Origin: Catonia carolina
Taxonomy: Eukaryota; Arthropoda; Insecta; Hemiptera; Achilidae
Direction: 5' to 3'
DNA: 64,000 nucleotides
Assembly: GCA_035578175.1 (NCBI GenBank)
Contig: JAQMRL010000003.1
Span: forward strand, 101,730,969-101,794,968
A program made the position numbers and the translations under genes. Of this stretch, positions 9,587 to 20,745 are shown piece by piece. Below the pieces are notes generated by a model that had not been told where the DNA came from, searched no databases, and worked only from the letters and a program-made list of their open reading frames with translations. The number at the start of each line of letters is the position of its first letter. Position 1 is the first letter of the stretch.

Positions 9587-12500
9587 TCACGCAGCAGCAT
9601 CATCTCCTTTTGTCGCCCTAGTATAGATGACCTGGGCATGGTGTTTTACAACTTGTTTGATTACACCTGAACAGACAAAAAAAACCTGCATTAAATAAAG
9701 TTTAAAAAATACACATCACACTGTTACAGCAATTTCTGAAGTATCGCTTATGCATTTTGCTGAAAGCCGCGAAACAGATATAGCGAGTCACACTGCTACA
9801 TACAGTATGGCTTGAGCTAAACTAGATCTCAAGCATTATACTTTATTGGTTATGTGGAACTAGTACTATTTTTATAATTCTTATTCTGTATTAAGTTACA
9901 TTTTTGTAAAATTGTACCTGAAGTATAACATAATAAAAGTAGTAATTTTTTTTGGTTTAACGTCCGACTGTTCTGCAATTACTGTTAATGCAGACGATGA
10001 AGGATGAAATGATATTTTGTAACGTATGAAAATATGCCGTGTCTGAATGAGATTTGAACCCAAGACTGCATGATGAGAGGCGAGCACATTACCAACTACG
10101 CCAATGCGGCCGGCGTAGAACAGATTCTAAAATAGCACATAGCGATACTGATAGTTATGATTTTAATGTGTGTAAATACAAACTGAGAAGAAAGGAAAAG
10201 CAGAGAAACCTAATACACGAGTATTGAATGTTTGTTGCCTTATGTGAGTTTGCTATATATCACACTAAAAAGAAAGTGAGTTTGCTATATATCACACTAA
10301 AAAGAAATCTTTCGGACATTAAATAACTATACTAGTAACCATGAAAATGCGAGCCTGGACCTAGTTAGACAGTAATGCAGTGTTGCCATATTTGGCAGAA
10401 TGGTAACGAACTAAACTGAACTTTAAATGTTTTATTATTATCTTATCATAAAAATTAGAAATTTAATTTTGTTCTTGCTTCATGATTGTTAGCCAAATTT
10501 TGAAAAAACTTTTCAACATAACTGATTATTTCTTTACTTTGTTTTCTAAGGTCTTTCTTTTGTGAAAAAAGACGTTGCTGTTCAGAGTAGATTTATCAAG
10601 TTGTTTGTCAAAATCACTAAATTCATATTTACAACTAAAAATACATTTAATACACTGAAAAATATCAAATAAAATTTTAAAACCTTTTAACGAAAGACTG
10701 TATTAAACAATTAAATAGAAGGCCTATAAAATAAACAAATTTAAAAAAGGACTTTAAAAAAACAGTCCATTAACGTTACGAAACATTGCGTATATCACGC
10801 TTGCGTTGAACTGACTGAATGAAGCAATTCCAATGCCACGGGCAAGGCAGGTGGAATTGGCAACTCTGTAAGGCAGGATGGGTGGAGGTACACGACTGCT
10901 TGGTTTACTAAGAAGCTTGCGATTTGTGGTTAATAGTAAAAAATAAAATTTGTTCAAATAATTACTTAGGTGTATTTAGTGCTTTAACCCATTGACCTAC
11001 AAATTGTTTTGTACTTTTGGTGGCCTTACAGTTGGATTTCATTTTGCATAAAATGACACTATTTGTAAATAGACAATAATTTTTTTTCTTTTAACAAATT
11101 CTCTTAATTTTTTTCATTTTTTAAGAATTTAATAACCTTTTAGACCAAAGAATTACTTTTATTGTCTTTGAAATAATTATTTTTAAGTTTTTTAATTGTA
11201 ACTTAGAAATTAATAATTTTCTAAAAAAAATTGTATAAGGGCCATCTAGAGAATTTTTTTCCTACAAAACTATTTCCAATTTTTAAAAATTGGAATATAA
11301 AAAAAAGTAATGCCCTATTTTCTATTAACCGGTCATTGCCGTTTTCACTTGCACATCAATATCCTGTCTGTAATGAAATAATATTTTAGCATGCAGAGAA
11401 TTTATTTAATAGTTTTTTAATGAATTTATTTAAAATTACTTTTAATGAATTAATATATTGAATATTATGACTTGATATAAAACACTAAAAAATATGATAA
11501 CTTAAAAACTCTTTAACACGCACTTACAGCCGGCCGGCCGCTTTGGCGATGTTGGTAACGTGCTCGCCTCTCATCACGTGGTCTTGGGTTCGAATCCCAC
11601 TCGGGCATGGCATTTTTTCATACGTTACAAAAAATTCATTTCATCCTTCACCGTCTGCATTAGCAGCAATTTGCAAAACAGTCGGACGTTAAACCAAAAA
11701 AACGCACTTACAGAACGTAAACAAGCGCCATTTTTCAAAACATGGTGTAGGTTATTTTGATCACAAAATTATAACAGAACGCTTGCACGCACTCTATTGG
11801 TAGATATATGTAAATTAAGTAAAAATTATGTAGTTTTTGTTAGTGCTGCAACAAGAAGTTTTTTTAAAAATTACGTAGACAGGACTAAATAAAGTATGAG
11901 GACGTAAAATCGCTGTCATTACATGTCAATGGGTTAAAATTGCAATAAATAGTAAATATTAAAAAAATCATCAATAAGAACTTTCTCATTACACACAAAA
12001 TAATGATCAAAAAATAACTGGCCTGGACGATACACAACTAACTGTGAAACCTGGAAGTGAAAGGGGTACGTAAAATCATAATTTTCAATCAAATTAAACT
12101 TACCTTTATTGAGAAGCTCAATCAATGCACGCCTAGCTAATGATCCACGTACTTTTAATCTTTCACTGACAATTGATGGTGTGATCAATTTGTATGCTGG
12201 AACTTCTTTAATCAACTTATCGTATGTAGCTTTATCAAAGAGGACCTGATTATTTAACTTATCCCTCACTTTTCCTTTAGACCACTTCTGCAAATTTCAA
12301 TAAAAAACAAGCAAGTGTTAAAAGTAAGGATGTACTATTCATACAATTTATGTAATAATAGATTACATTAAGAGTTTGTGGAAAAATCTGGTGTGAAACA
12401 CTCACACAACTTTCTCTTGCCTATATAAATATTGACCAATGTAATTAGTAATAAAACATTAGAAATGAAAAAAACCTAACTTTATTTTAATCATGAGTGA

Positions 12501-15206
12501 AAGATGCAAAATGAAAATCAACCTCAGTTTGGCTTAAAAATACGGAAAATCACTCTTTCACACTAAACTAGGCTCTGTAGAGAAAAAAGCTCTAAATTAA
12601 AGATGTAGATCTTTTAATTTCCTATAAATTTAATTATATACACTTTTGTTGTAAAATGCATAATTACTAAGGCTGAAATCTTTTAAAATAAAATTGATTT
12701 TTTACAAGTTTTCGTGAAAAAAAACAGAAAATCGCTAATTACCGCTAAACTAAGCGTTATACAGAAAAAGTTAAAAATAAAAGTTGTAGGATTTTAAATT
12801 GTCTAAAACTTTTATTGTATACATTTTTGCTCTAAAATGGATATTAAAGCAGCAATCTTAAAAAACTTTTTTTTACGTAAAAACAGCCTCTCTAAGAATT
12901 TCAGCAGACACAACGCCTACACTATATTGTAAAGCATAAAAAATTTAGTAAACGTGGTGATTTAAAAAAAATCGTAGAACCAGTTTTTGAGAAAATCGCA
13001 AAAAAGTGAAAAATGACACGAATAAACTACTACTTCCGGTTGACCGATTTTGATGAAAATGTTTGTGTCAGCTCCTCTAGTGGTGTCTAACTTAAATTTC
13101 AAGTTCGTACAATGTTCCTTGAAATATTCTGTTCATATAGGCAAGAGAAAGTAAAAGTAACAAACTACACACTAATGGGTACAGTATTCAGATGAATTAA
13201 TGTCCCCTAGCCGTGTGAGTGAGAGAATGCACAACGCTCTCACGCGTACAACCCATACGCGCCGTTCCAATAACATTGTCTTTAATTTTACTCATTGTTG
13301 TGAGCAAGCGTTTATCCATGCACTAAACTAACAAGCAAGATAACGACTGTACTATGTTTTCAGATATGTATTATAAGGGTAAAGACCTTTGAGCGCATGC
13401 GTAGTTATGCCACATATCTCCCTCTCACTCGCTCCGCTATGGGACATTAGTTCGTCTGATACCAATACCTCTATATACAATTAGGGCTCTTCACAAATTT
13501 AATTGTTTATTTATACATTCATATCTGCTGAATCCCAAGTCTGAGGTTAATTTAACACGCAAATACTGTAAAAAAATTTATGAGAGGTTTTTTTTATCAT
13601 CAACTGACAACGTCAGTTTCCAGCAACTTTTTAATTTACAGTTATATTTAGTAGACTACACTTGCAAATTTTAAAACAAAAATTAATTAATATTTATCGA
13701 AAATAAACAAATATTGATCAATAAAGATAAATCTATACTAATATTATTAAGACAAAGCATGTTTTTTTTTTGTTCACAGGCTAATTTTGAAACTTACTAA
13801 AAGGATTTTCATGAAATTTTGATAGCATATTCGTATTAATATTCACAGCAACATTTTATTATTCAATTTCCAAAAATAATAACCCTAAGGGCCCTAAAAT
13901 GTCACATGTCAATAATTAAATATATATAACAATGAACTTTTCAGGTCAGCTCCTCTGTAGTCAAGTACCTGGTCATGGGTTGTAAAACGAACTAAACAAA
14001 CTTTTTATAAAGTTTTTGCAGACTATTGCATATATAACACAAACAGTTACACATGACAACAAAAAATTAATTTATAGTTGCCTTCGTAAGACCAGGTTTG
14101 TTATTGTAAAACGAAAATAAAAACTGTAAATACAAACAGTAACCAACCTTCTTCTTGGCTTTTCCTCCAGATCCTCCTTCTTTCTTCTTCTGCGTCTTCT
14201 GGGGCTGCTTGGAGGATGACCCCTTCGCATCCTTTTTGGGTGGCTGAAAGAATCACATTGAAGGATCAATATACTTTATTTAGTAACACAATAATTTTAT
14301 AGTCATTACAATTATAACCATTGACAATTATAACCAGCAGTCCTATTCTAAACTGGGTCATATGAAGGAAACCAACTTGTAGTACAAAAAAGAATTGCCA
14401 TGTCAATAAACGCCTCGTGTAGGCTTCAAATAGAAATAATTTATACAAGATACAGTCTTTAAACACTATTGAGAACAGGAATATCATAAATACACACATA
14501 ATAGATCACAATCAATATGATTTGGCTATGCTAGTTGAAAGGGGGAGATACCACAATATCTCAACAAAAAATTAGCTTATAAGTCAACCATCTGTGATTT
14601 CTTTACACCCACCGCCATCACACAAAACTAACGGCATTTGAGCCTTCTTAACCATTCCACTTCTAACATATAATGAACATTCCAGCAGGAATGTACACAA
14701 AACTACGAACAATCACTATACTGTGGCCTGAATGTCAATTATGATAGAATGAAATCCAAATGTCTTTTAAGCTTCCTTTGCCCTTTTATTGATACACCCT
14801 ATTATTTTACTCGGTATCACGCACCGATATCGTGTCTTACCATTCATGGCTGCACAATAGGGTTATGTTTTGAACGTAAAAATGTAGCAAGTTCAACAGA
14901 GTAAAAGATATTAAAAACGTTGAAACAAATGGCCTTTCTTTTCATTGGGCACTATGTTTTTAAACTGTTAAACCAAAATAGTTCTTTAAAACCATCAATA
15001 AAACGTATGGTATGTAGTTATCACATGGCGAAAGAGAACAGCGATGAATTGGCTTGACAAACAAAGTTAAATGAAAAAAATACTGGCATTTCTTTATTGT
15101 TTAATTAAAAACTACAGAAATACAATAATAAAAATCAGATATCATATTAAATAAAATAGTAAATAAATAATAAGCTGTAAAACTTTCACAGAATATAACT
15201 CACCAT
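9587..15206 (-). CDS. RpS25: ribosomal protein S25 (eS25), four coding exons
   Basis: Component of the small (40S) ribosomal subunit head. Coding exons on the minus strand: 15206-15204 (ATG alone, donor GTGAGT), 14243-14148, 12287-12104, 9666-9587 (stop 9589-9587). Lengths 3+96+184+80 give 120 codons with all joins in frame. Exon 2 encodes the lysine-rich tail ([11 protein letters not shown]…GGKAKKK). Exon 3 holds the conserved core [24 protein letters not shown] and [16 protein letters not shown] of the winged-helix domain. Exon 4 gives [22 protein letters not shown] and ends in DDAAA. Length and sequence agree with insect eS25. Introns are large (about 1.0, 1.9 and 2.4 kb) and hold SINEs, a MITE, a copy of the 0.9-kb repeat and a Helitron-like end; none touches an exon. 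A first intron directly after the start codon is common in ribosomal-protein genes. Confidence 0.95.
9946..10115 (-). repeat. tRNA-derived SINE, family 1
   Basis: The minus strand starts 'gccggccgcattggcgtag', carries an A-box-like TGGCGTAGTTGGTAA and a B-box-like GGGTTCAAATC, continues with 'catacgttacaaaa..tcatttcatcctt' and ends 'cggacgttaaaccaaaaaaa'. The tRNA-like head with a short unrelated body and A-rich tail defines a SINE. It lies in the third RpS25 intron. Copies: 11529, 38571 and a variant at 43826. Confidence 0.8.
10243..10306 (+). repeat. 32-bp tandem duplication
   Basis: The unit 'gtgagtttgctatatatcac' followed by 'actaaaaagaaa' occurs twice in a row with no mismatch. It lies in RpS25 intron 3. 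It is probably replication slippage. Confidence 0.8.
10307..11528. other. RpS25 intron 3 interior, no named feature
   Basis: Mostly AT-rich. A slightly GC-richer stretch near 10780-10930 contains no box C/D or H/ACA arrangement I could recognise. Confidence 0.4.
11529..11702 (+). repeat. tRNA-derived SINE, family 1
   Basis: Plus-oriented copy: head 'gccggccggccgctttggcg', A-box region TGGCGATGTTGGTAA, B box GGGTTCGAATCC (close to the tRNA consensus), tail 'cggacgttaaaccaaaaaaa'. It is the best preserved promoter of the family in this window. It lies in the third RpS25 intron, antisense to the gene. Confidence 0.85.
12387..13152 (-). repeat. dispersed 0.9-kb repeat, copy 3
   Basis: Starts TCTGGTGTGAAACACTCACA and ends GGCAAGAGAAAGT before 'aaaa'. 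It keeps both internal units but lacks much of the segment around the (CA)n tract and the outer 'gttttcagg' part, giving 766 bp. It lies in RpS25 intron 2, sense-aligned with the other minus copies. Confidence 0.85.
13178..13469. mobile_element. short inverted-repeat element (MITE)
   Basis: The left end 'ggtacagtattcagatgaat' with 'taatgtcccctagc' matches the complement of the right end (gctatgggacattagttcgtctgataccaatacc) at most positions, giving terminal inverted repeats of about 35 bp on a 292-bp element. The interior has no coding capacity and is GC-richer than the flanks. I could not identify a clean target duplication, so the superfamily is open. Located in RpS25 intron 2, just after the repeat copy. 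Confidence 0.65.
13724..13920 (+). mobile_element. Helitron-like 5' end fragment
   Basis: From TCTATACTAATATTATTAAG to 'ataaccctaagggccctaaa', this aligns with 53198-53355, the left end of a Helitron-like element. The opening TCTATACTAATATTAT is a common 5' end of insect Helitrons (established pattern, from memory). No matching 3' hairpin plus CTAG follows, so only the 5' part is present. Confidence 0.5.
14260..15203. other. RpS25 intron 1, no other feature recognised
   Basis: About 0.95 kb of intron with no recognised repeat or RNA gene. Confidence 0.5.
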
Positions 15207-15290
15207 CCTTATTCAGTAATCACTAACACACGGCACGGGAAAAGGAAATGGCCGTAGTAATGTGCACACGATTGCAAAGCACGCCATTTA
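15207..15290 (-). promoter_or_regulatory. RpS25 5' leader and probable TOP start region
   Basis: Upstream of the ATG the minus strand reads 'ccttttcccgtgccgtgtg', a pyrimidine-rich tract starting near 15246. Ribosomal-protein mRNAs usually begin in such a terminal oligopyrimidine (TOP) tract, so transcription probably starts there, giving a leader of about 40 nt. No TATA box is evident, as is usual for this class. The start site is inferred. Confidence 0.45.
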
Positions 15291-15493
15291 AAAACATAAA
15301 TACTTTCCTTATTTTTGAAAATTAAAACACAATTCTATTACAACTTATTGAAAAAATGTTTAATTTTTTTAAAATAATTTAATTTATCTATTTAGTATAT
15401 CTAACGGTAAAAAAATCTCGAAAACATTATAATTTACTGACATTCTAGTAGTTGCCTACACTGCTGAGTTATCTACGAGGCAAAATTAAAAAT

Positions 15494-15566
15494 ACTCGAT
15501 TTCGAAAAATCGACATAAAAATAATACTTTCCTTCCCTTTCATGCTCATATAGGGCAAGAGAAAGT
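15494..15566 (-). repeat. dispersed 0.9-kb repeat, copy 4 (end fragment)
   Basis: Only the last about 70 bp are present: 'actcgatttcgaaaaatcga' to GGCAAGAGAAAGT followed by an A-run. Truncated at the other side. Confidence 0.75.
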
Positions 15567-16007
15567 AAAAAAAAAACCAGTAACTTCTTCGATTTCAAGG
15601 TGATGGCCTAATTTATTCCAGAGCAGTATTACATTTATTCAATATTTACTGAACAAATCAATTTTAATAAACAAAATTTCATGCTCAAAACAAAATGAAT
15701 AAAGCCTGTATCAGGTACAATGAGACTTTAACACATGCAACCCTTAGAACATCCTCCCTAATACAAATGGTTCTCTTTCTTCCTAAATTATAAAGTTTTT
15801 ATGTAGAAATTGTAAATAATCCTAATATTTTACAATAGTGTAATCCTAACTGTACTTTGTAACTTACGTAGTAGAGTATAATTGAAATTAATGAATAGTA
15901 AAAATGTTGAAAAAGAATTACTTTTGTAGGACATTGTAATCTGTGATGAAAAACTTTATAAATCAGTGTGCTTTAATTTTTTAAACTAAAAAGCTCATCT
16001 TATAATG

Positions 16008-17170
16008 CAGTATTACCCCGCTATAACAAACTTCGATATAGGTACCGTAGATTATAATCTGTCCATTCAAAAATGTAGTACCTAAATAAAATAGGATGGT
16101 GAAGTGCTAAGTTATCCTACTTCTGCATTGGATATAAACCCATCATATATCCTTTGAAATAACAAACAATATGATTCACGATGAATTTGTGCCTTATATC
16201 AAAAATTATTTACGAGTTCAAAAATTGGAAGAGAAAACTTTATTACTTCTTGACAATTGCCCTGCTCACCCATCTGCTGACTTGCTGAAATCTACAGATG
16301 GGAAAATATACACAATGTTTTACCCAAGAACACATCCAACCATTAGACCGAGGAGTTATTCAGGCATTTAAAGCTTATTACCAACGATAGCTACTAACTG
16401 CTATCATTAACTCGGAATTTCATGACAGAATTTTTTAAAGCTGTCATTAAAAAGCGTTATATACAGTGCTGGGACAGCATGGAGTAATGTAGCCCTAAGC
16501 ACTACTACAAATAAAAAATTGTTGGTCGATATTGTTACAGAATAACAAAGAAGACACTGAAACAGGAAATGTTCATGTTTTCACCTACGAACACGTTTGC
16601 GTTAAATTCAACCAGGCAAGAATTGTGTGCAAGTGATCTCAATGAGTGGGTTCAAGAAGACAATCAAACACCAGTTGCCCATTTCATGACCGACAAAGAT
16701 ATTATAAACTCTGTTCTACAACCTAACGAAAATTTGTCAGAGGAAGAAGATGAAAGTGTTGCTGAGATTTTATGGAGAGGTCTACGCTTCAATAAAAGAT
16801 GTTATAGAAAATATAAATAGTTTAATAACATGGATGGACTAACAGTGATAGTGATAAATGTCATTTATTGAATTTACAAAATGTAAAATCATACATTATG
16901 AAGAAGAAACATACAACTCCTAAAGAAAAAACAATAACTTATTTAAAAAAAATAATTTACATTTAAAGGAAAAATATCGCAGGCCTACCTTCCGCATTTA
17001 ACTTGTTTGTATGTATGTACACTTATACTAATGGTTTATTTTTAATTAAATCGATATTGCTGGATTTCTGCCTATTATATATTTATCCCTGTTGTGATTA
17101 CAGTACTTCTCAAAATAACACGGGGGTCAGGTATGCCCCCGGACACCCGCGTTATAGCGAGGGCATACTG
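16008..17170 (+). mobile_element. pogo/Tigger-like DNA transposon, decayed
   Basis: Terminal inverted repeats: CAGTATTACCCCGCTATAAC at the left, and the complement of the right end reads CAGTATGCCCTCGCTATAAC. This C-A-G-T…CCCCGCTATAAC pattern is that of pogo/Tigger elements. The element is 1.16 kb, shorter than a complete one (about 2-2.5 kb), and carries only the C-terminal half of a transposase gene with stops and frameshifts. TA target duplications are not evident, so the edges have probably mutated. Confidence 0.8.
16171..16820 (+). pseudogene. Tigger-like DDE transposase, C-terminal half, broken
   Basis: The first frame (16171) reads IHDEFVPYIKNYL, then EEKTLLLLDNCPAHPSADLL and GKIYTMFYPRTH. 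LLLDNCPAHP is the second catalytic-Asp block of pogo/Tigger/jerky transposases. The following LP.NTT.…QP.DQGVI block is recognisable but frameshifted. A later frame (16569-16820) reads DLNEWVQEDNQTPVAHFMTD and EIINSVL-like residues with an acidic tail, as in the C-terminus of jerky-type proteins. No intact ORF remains. Confidence 0.75.
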
Positions 17171-17749
17171 AAATTAACAAAACCACCCACTCCAACCTTC
17201 TGAGCAATTGTTCAACGATTTATAAGTTTTAGACGTTAGACAACTTTATGCCCAGTTATTAATTATACAAGCACAGTGAACTGTCCGAAATGAATCCACA
17301 ATTACATAAAGAAACGGGAATTTTATTTCTTAGTATAGAACAGCAAAACACCATCCCAAATACTTGTTGTTAGCCGACTCCTTAACTGTACAAAATTATG
17401 CAAGTATGCGAAACATAGTAAACAAAATAATAACATAATAATGTTGAATTATATAAACAGCCCTTTGGCATCAGTAAGCATGAAGGAAAAAATTATAACA
17501 CTTTTAAATAAGTGAGCTCACATCCTCATATTCTGATCAAAGATTACTTGGTGTTTTGAAAAAGTGACACTAAATTGATCTATCTCTTGACATGAGAAAC
17601 TGTAGTTGGATAGGTCAATTTCCCACCTTATGTATAAATTAAAAGTAGAGACAAATGCATGTAAATATAGTATAATATATGGTTATTCATATATAAAAAC
17701 ATTTTGGGAAATAAACTTATTATTATTAATTATATATTTAAAATTTAAA
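17171..17749. other. no recognisable feature
   Basis: AT-rich spacer between the Tigger-like element and the Penelope-like fold-back. Confidence 0.5.
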
Positions 17750-17820
17750 AAATAAAAATTTTTATATGCTCACCTTATTTTTTATATAAGCTGCTATCCA
17801 CTATCATTTATATTAAAACC

Positions 17821-17860
17821 AACTTAGTGCTTTCAGTTGGTACCAACCATCATCAGAGTT
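17821..17860 (-). ncRNA. hammerhead ribozyme motif (family B, minus)
   Basis: The complement reads AACT, CTGATGA, a stem-loop GGTTG-gtac-CAACT, GAAA, GCAC, TA, AGTT. All invariant core bases are present (CUGAUGA, GAAA, U16.1, A17). Stem I closes as AACU/AGUU and stem II is 5 bp with a tetraloop. Stem III is minimal, as in type I hammerheads of Penelope-like and SINE-like elements. Predicted cleavage is after the UA, between 17825 and 17824. Confidence 0.7.
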
Positions 17861-17980
17861 TTCACAATTAAAATCAACACAAAACATAAACACCGGTCTC
17901 TTACTTGTATAAAGTTCACTTTAACACCCCGTGTTGAATTGAACTTTATACAGGAGACTGGTGTTTATATTAATTGTGAA

Positions 17981-18020
17981 AACTCTGATGATTGTTGATA
18001 CCAATCGAAAGCCCTAAGTT
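17981..18020 (+). ncRNA. hammerhead ribozyme motif (family B, plus)
   Basis: Reads AACT, CTGATGA, a weaker stem II (GTTG-atac-CAAT), GAAA, GCCC, TA, AGTT. Core bases are all intact; stem I is AACU/AGUU. Predicted cleavage after 18016. It is the mirror partner of 17821-17860. Stem II has diverged but still pairs. Confidence 0.65.
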
Positions 18021-18159
18021 GATTTTAATATAAATAAAAGTGATAGCAGCTTTTATAAAAACAAGGTGAGCAAATAAAAATTTTTATTTTTTAAAATTTT
18101 AAGTCATTCCAAGGCTGCAGGATGCAATTCTATAATCATTTTGTGAACAATAAATTATA

Positions 18160-19010
18160 CAAGGGGGACCCAAAAATAACCGGACTGAGAGCGCGCTGCC
18201 ATTCATAGAAGTAGTGGAAAGTTTACCTGCAACACGGGGTTAGTAGAGATCTTCAACAAACAACTGCTGTGATGGCATCAGTTTGTAGGTTCATGTTTGA
18301 TCGTAGTGTTGTGTTTCTCTAATTATTTTTATGTTCCGCTTGCGACATCATTAAGCGCCAAGCTAATCTTCTACTGACTTGATTTCTGGGTCATACCCGT
18401 AGCACCAACTTTCATCATCTGTAATGACTTTGGTCAAAAAGTTTGGGTCATTTTCAATATTGTTTTTCAAAGCCCGACTCAAATTCAATCTGTTCATCTT
18501 GTTAGAGAAGGTGAGGAACAAATTTAGTGGCAATACGTTTCATTTGCAAATCCTCAGCCAAAATCCGCTGGTACAAGCTCCAACTCACGCCTGTCTTCAG
18601 AAATTTTGTCGATCGTGAAACGACAACCCTTGTTGATTTTTTTTAAAAGTTTTCATTGTTTTGAGATGTTGAAGGGTTCCCAAAATGAACATGGCCTTCA
18701 ACATTCATCTCACCACATTTAAAACGCCCAAATCACTCGAAAACTTGGGTGCGGCTCATAGCATCCTTCTTGAAAGCCTGTTGAAGCATTTGGTAAGCTT
18801 CTTTAAAATCTACCTTAGCGACATCGCAGATGGAACACAACAACGGTAAGAGAAACACAACACTATGATCAAACGTTAATCTACAAACTGACACCATCTG
18901 GGCAGGTGTTTGTTGAAGGTCTTTACTAGCTCCATGTAATGGGAGAACTCTTTAGCATGTCTATGAATGGCAGCGTACTCTTAGTCCGGTTTGTTTTGGG
19001 TCCCCCCTCG
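18160..19010 (-). mobile_element. mariner element, deleted and decayed
   Basis: Terminal repeats CAAGGGGGACCCAAAAATAA and the complement CGAGGGGGGACCCAAAACAA both continue into CCGGACT and are flanked by TA on both sides (18158-18159, 19011-19012), the mariner target duplication. The minus strand keeps transposase pieces: DVAKVDFKEAYQMLQQAFKK and SRTQVFE, a stop, then FGRFK; and later NDPNFLTKVITDDESWCYGY, the first catalytic-Asp block of mariner. Length is 851 bp against about 1.3 kb for a complete one. The outer about 165 bp of both ends are inverted copies of each other, so the 5' region has replaced the 3' region. Confidence 0.88.
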
Positions 19011-19024
19011 TATATGTACATTTT

Positions 19025-19410
19025 CAAGGAAGCCTTGATGAAATGATCCTACTTAATGGAAAACGCATAAGCAACACAAGATACTTAGATGATACTGTAA
19101 TATTTACTGACAGGCTCCAACAACTCATGGATCTAATGATTGATGCCATACGGTGCAGAGTATGAGATAGGCTGCAAATAAACGCAAACAGAACCAAGTT
19201 CATGGTAATCAGTTCAGAAAAGTTTGGAAATTGCCAGTTGTCTGTTAATGGAACACAAGCACAAAATTTTATCTACCTTGGAACTCTAATCAATGACCAA
19301 TGGGACCACTCTCAAGGAATTAAATGCAGAATAGAGAAAGCCAGACCTGGCTTTATGATAATGGCTAACCTTTTTAAAGCTACAATTTCAACCTTGAAAT
19401 GAAAATAAAG
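19025..19410 (+). pseudogene. LINE reverse-transcriptase fragment
   Basis: The plus strand reads LDEMILLNGKRISNTRYLDD with TVIFTD (motif C region, with YLDD in place of the usual YADD), then a stop, then RLQINANRTKFMVIS and FIYLGTLIND, the post-active-site block. It starts within 15 bp of the mariner end. It then decays. It belongs to the RTE/Craft-like fragments common here; the clade is uncertain. Confidence 0.7.
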
Positions 19411-19764
19411 ACTCCTCCGATGCTATTTCTTCTCAACATTAATTTTTGGAATAGTAATGGACATTAACTGAACCAATACAGAAAAAAAAATTAGAGGCTT
19501 TCAATTACACCGATTTGATGAGTTTAAAGTCAAAATAATGCTTTTAAATTATTAAGGAATTGTTTATTTAAGGCAATTGTTTTCTGGCATTCATCTATCA
19601 GAATCAACCGGGTTCAGTAGAAATAATTTATTTCACTTTTAATAAAGAGAAACGATGGGTTTATGAAAAAAAAAAAACAACCTAAAATTTATTGTTCACA
19701 CTTATTTAATATATATTATTATAAATTATATATTTAATGTTTCATTTTTAAGAAATTTTACCAC

Positions 19765-19990
19765 TCAAAGTTTATGTAATGGGAATGTATTTTTTTCATA
19801 TAAGGCCAATTTTGGAGTTCGTGAGTTGACTTTAGATGTTTCCTGCAGCCCACATTCTCTGCATTCATTCACTGTAAACTTTTCTCCTTCATTCTTTCTG
19901 TTTTTGCTCTTCATGGAATCCCTTAACCTTATAGCCAGCAATAACATTTTTCTAGATCGATAGTGAATTTCTAGCATATGGGTCACTGAA
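19765..19990 (-). pseudogene. LINE ORF 3'-tail fragment
   Basis: Minus reading gives SKNRKNEGEKFTVNECRECG and TPKLALYEKNT. The same tail type occurs at 34390-34515 and 44600-44775 (…GL/LALYE…), so it is the 3' end of one LINE family whose RT fragments lie elsewhere in the window. Confidence 0.5.
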
Positions 19991-20663
19991 CCGTAAAGAA
20001 ATCATTAAAAATTTGCTATAAATCACAAACCTTATCACGTGACACATCAAAGTAACAAGAAAACTAAGAAAAATAGAATATATACATTATTGAAATTTTA
20101 ATCTGACAGTTAGGGATGCTTAAGCTATTTGAAAATAATTTTTAGACAAATATTTTTCTAAAATTTCAGATGACAGTACTGTTTAAAACTTTCTTATGCT
20201 CTACTTTCAAAATTCAATACATACGAATCGTTACTTACAATGTTTATTTCAAAATAAAACAAAAAAAAATTCTATGTTCAAAACTGAAGAAAATATAACA
20301 CATAAAAACACATCATGTAAACCAAGAAATAACCAAATTCAGCTCTAGGATAGCATGGTTTCAACAGAGAAACACAGGCAGAATATGCAACTAAGACTAT
20401 TGTATTATACGTAAAAATTTACTTTATACATAACTTAACTATTGTACAAAACAGCAACGCTGTCTGTAGATGAATTTAAAACTAAAAGAAAACATTGCAA
20501 TGCTATGAAGCAAATCTGATTTTGCGATGCGACTGGATCAAGAAGCAGTAACGTCTCAAAATCGACGATTGCCCGTTCTAGGGTTAAAGTCCATAATTAG
20601 TATCTGAATTTAGTTCATTTCATTAAGTTTTCTCGGTTTTCTCAATGTCCTTCCTGATTTCTT

Positions 20664-20745
20664 TGATTTTTTAAGACACTGAACCATTTATTCTAGACCT
20701 TAGGTCTAAATAAATGAATAAATGGTTCAGTTTCTTAAAAATTTG
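20664..20745. other. perfectly paired hairpin-forming inverted repeat
   Basis: 'ttttaagacactgaaccatttatt' pairs with 'aataaatggttcagtttcttaaaa' with one mismatch over about 24 bp, and an inner stem 'tagacc'/'ggtcta' closes the loop. It could be a tiny palindromic transposon or a small-RNA precursor. There is no coding sequence. Confidence 0.5.

Larger units (their letters stand above)
17750..18110. mobile_element. Penelope-like terminal repeats in fold-back arrangement
   Basis: Two arms of about 170 bp are inverted around 17931. Left and right share (as complements) 'gctcacctt', 'gctgctatc', 'aaaaccaactta', 'ccatcatcagagttttcac' and 'aaacaccggtctc'/'gagactggtgttt'. Arms carry hammerhead cores (separate entries), which are characteristic of Penelope-like element termini. 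No RT or GIY-YIG sequence lies between them, so this is a terminal-repeat-only derivative. Confidence 0.65.

Noticed and set aside
11934..12104. Extension of the RpS25 exon-3 frame to the ORF stop
   Set aside because: The sequence after the GTAAGT donor departs from eS25, while the exon at 9666 restores the conserved C-terminus.
13590..13625. Possible box C/D snoRNA (TGATGA and CTGA) in RpS25 intron 2
   Set aside because: On the transcribed strand the CTGA precedes the C-like box and no D box follows within snoRNA distance.
14072..14269. 65-codon arginine-rich minus ORF
   Set aside because: Out-of-frame reading of the lysine-rich RpS25 exon 2.
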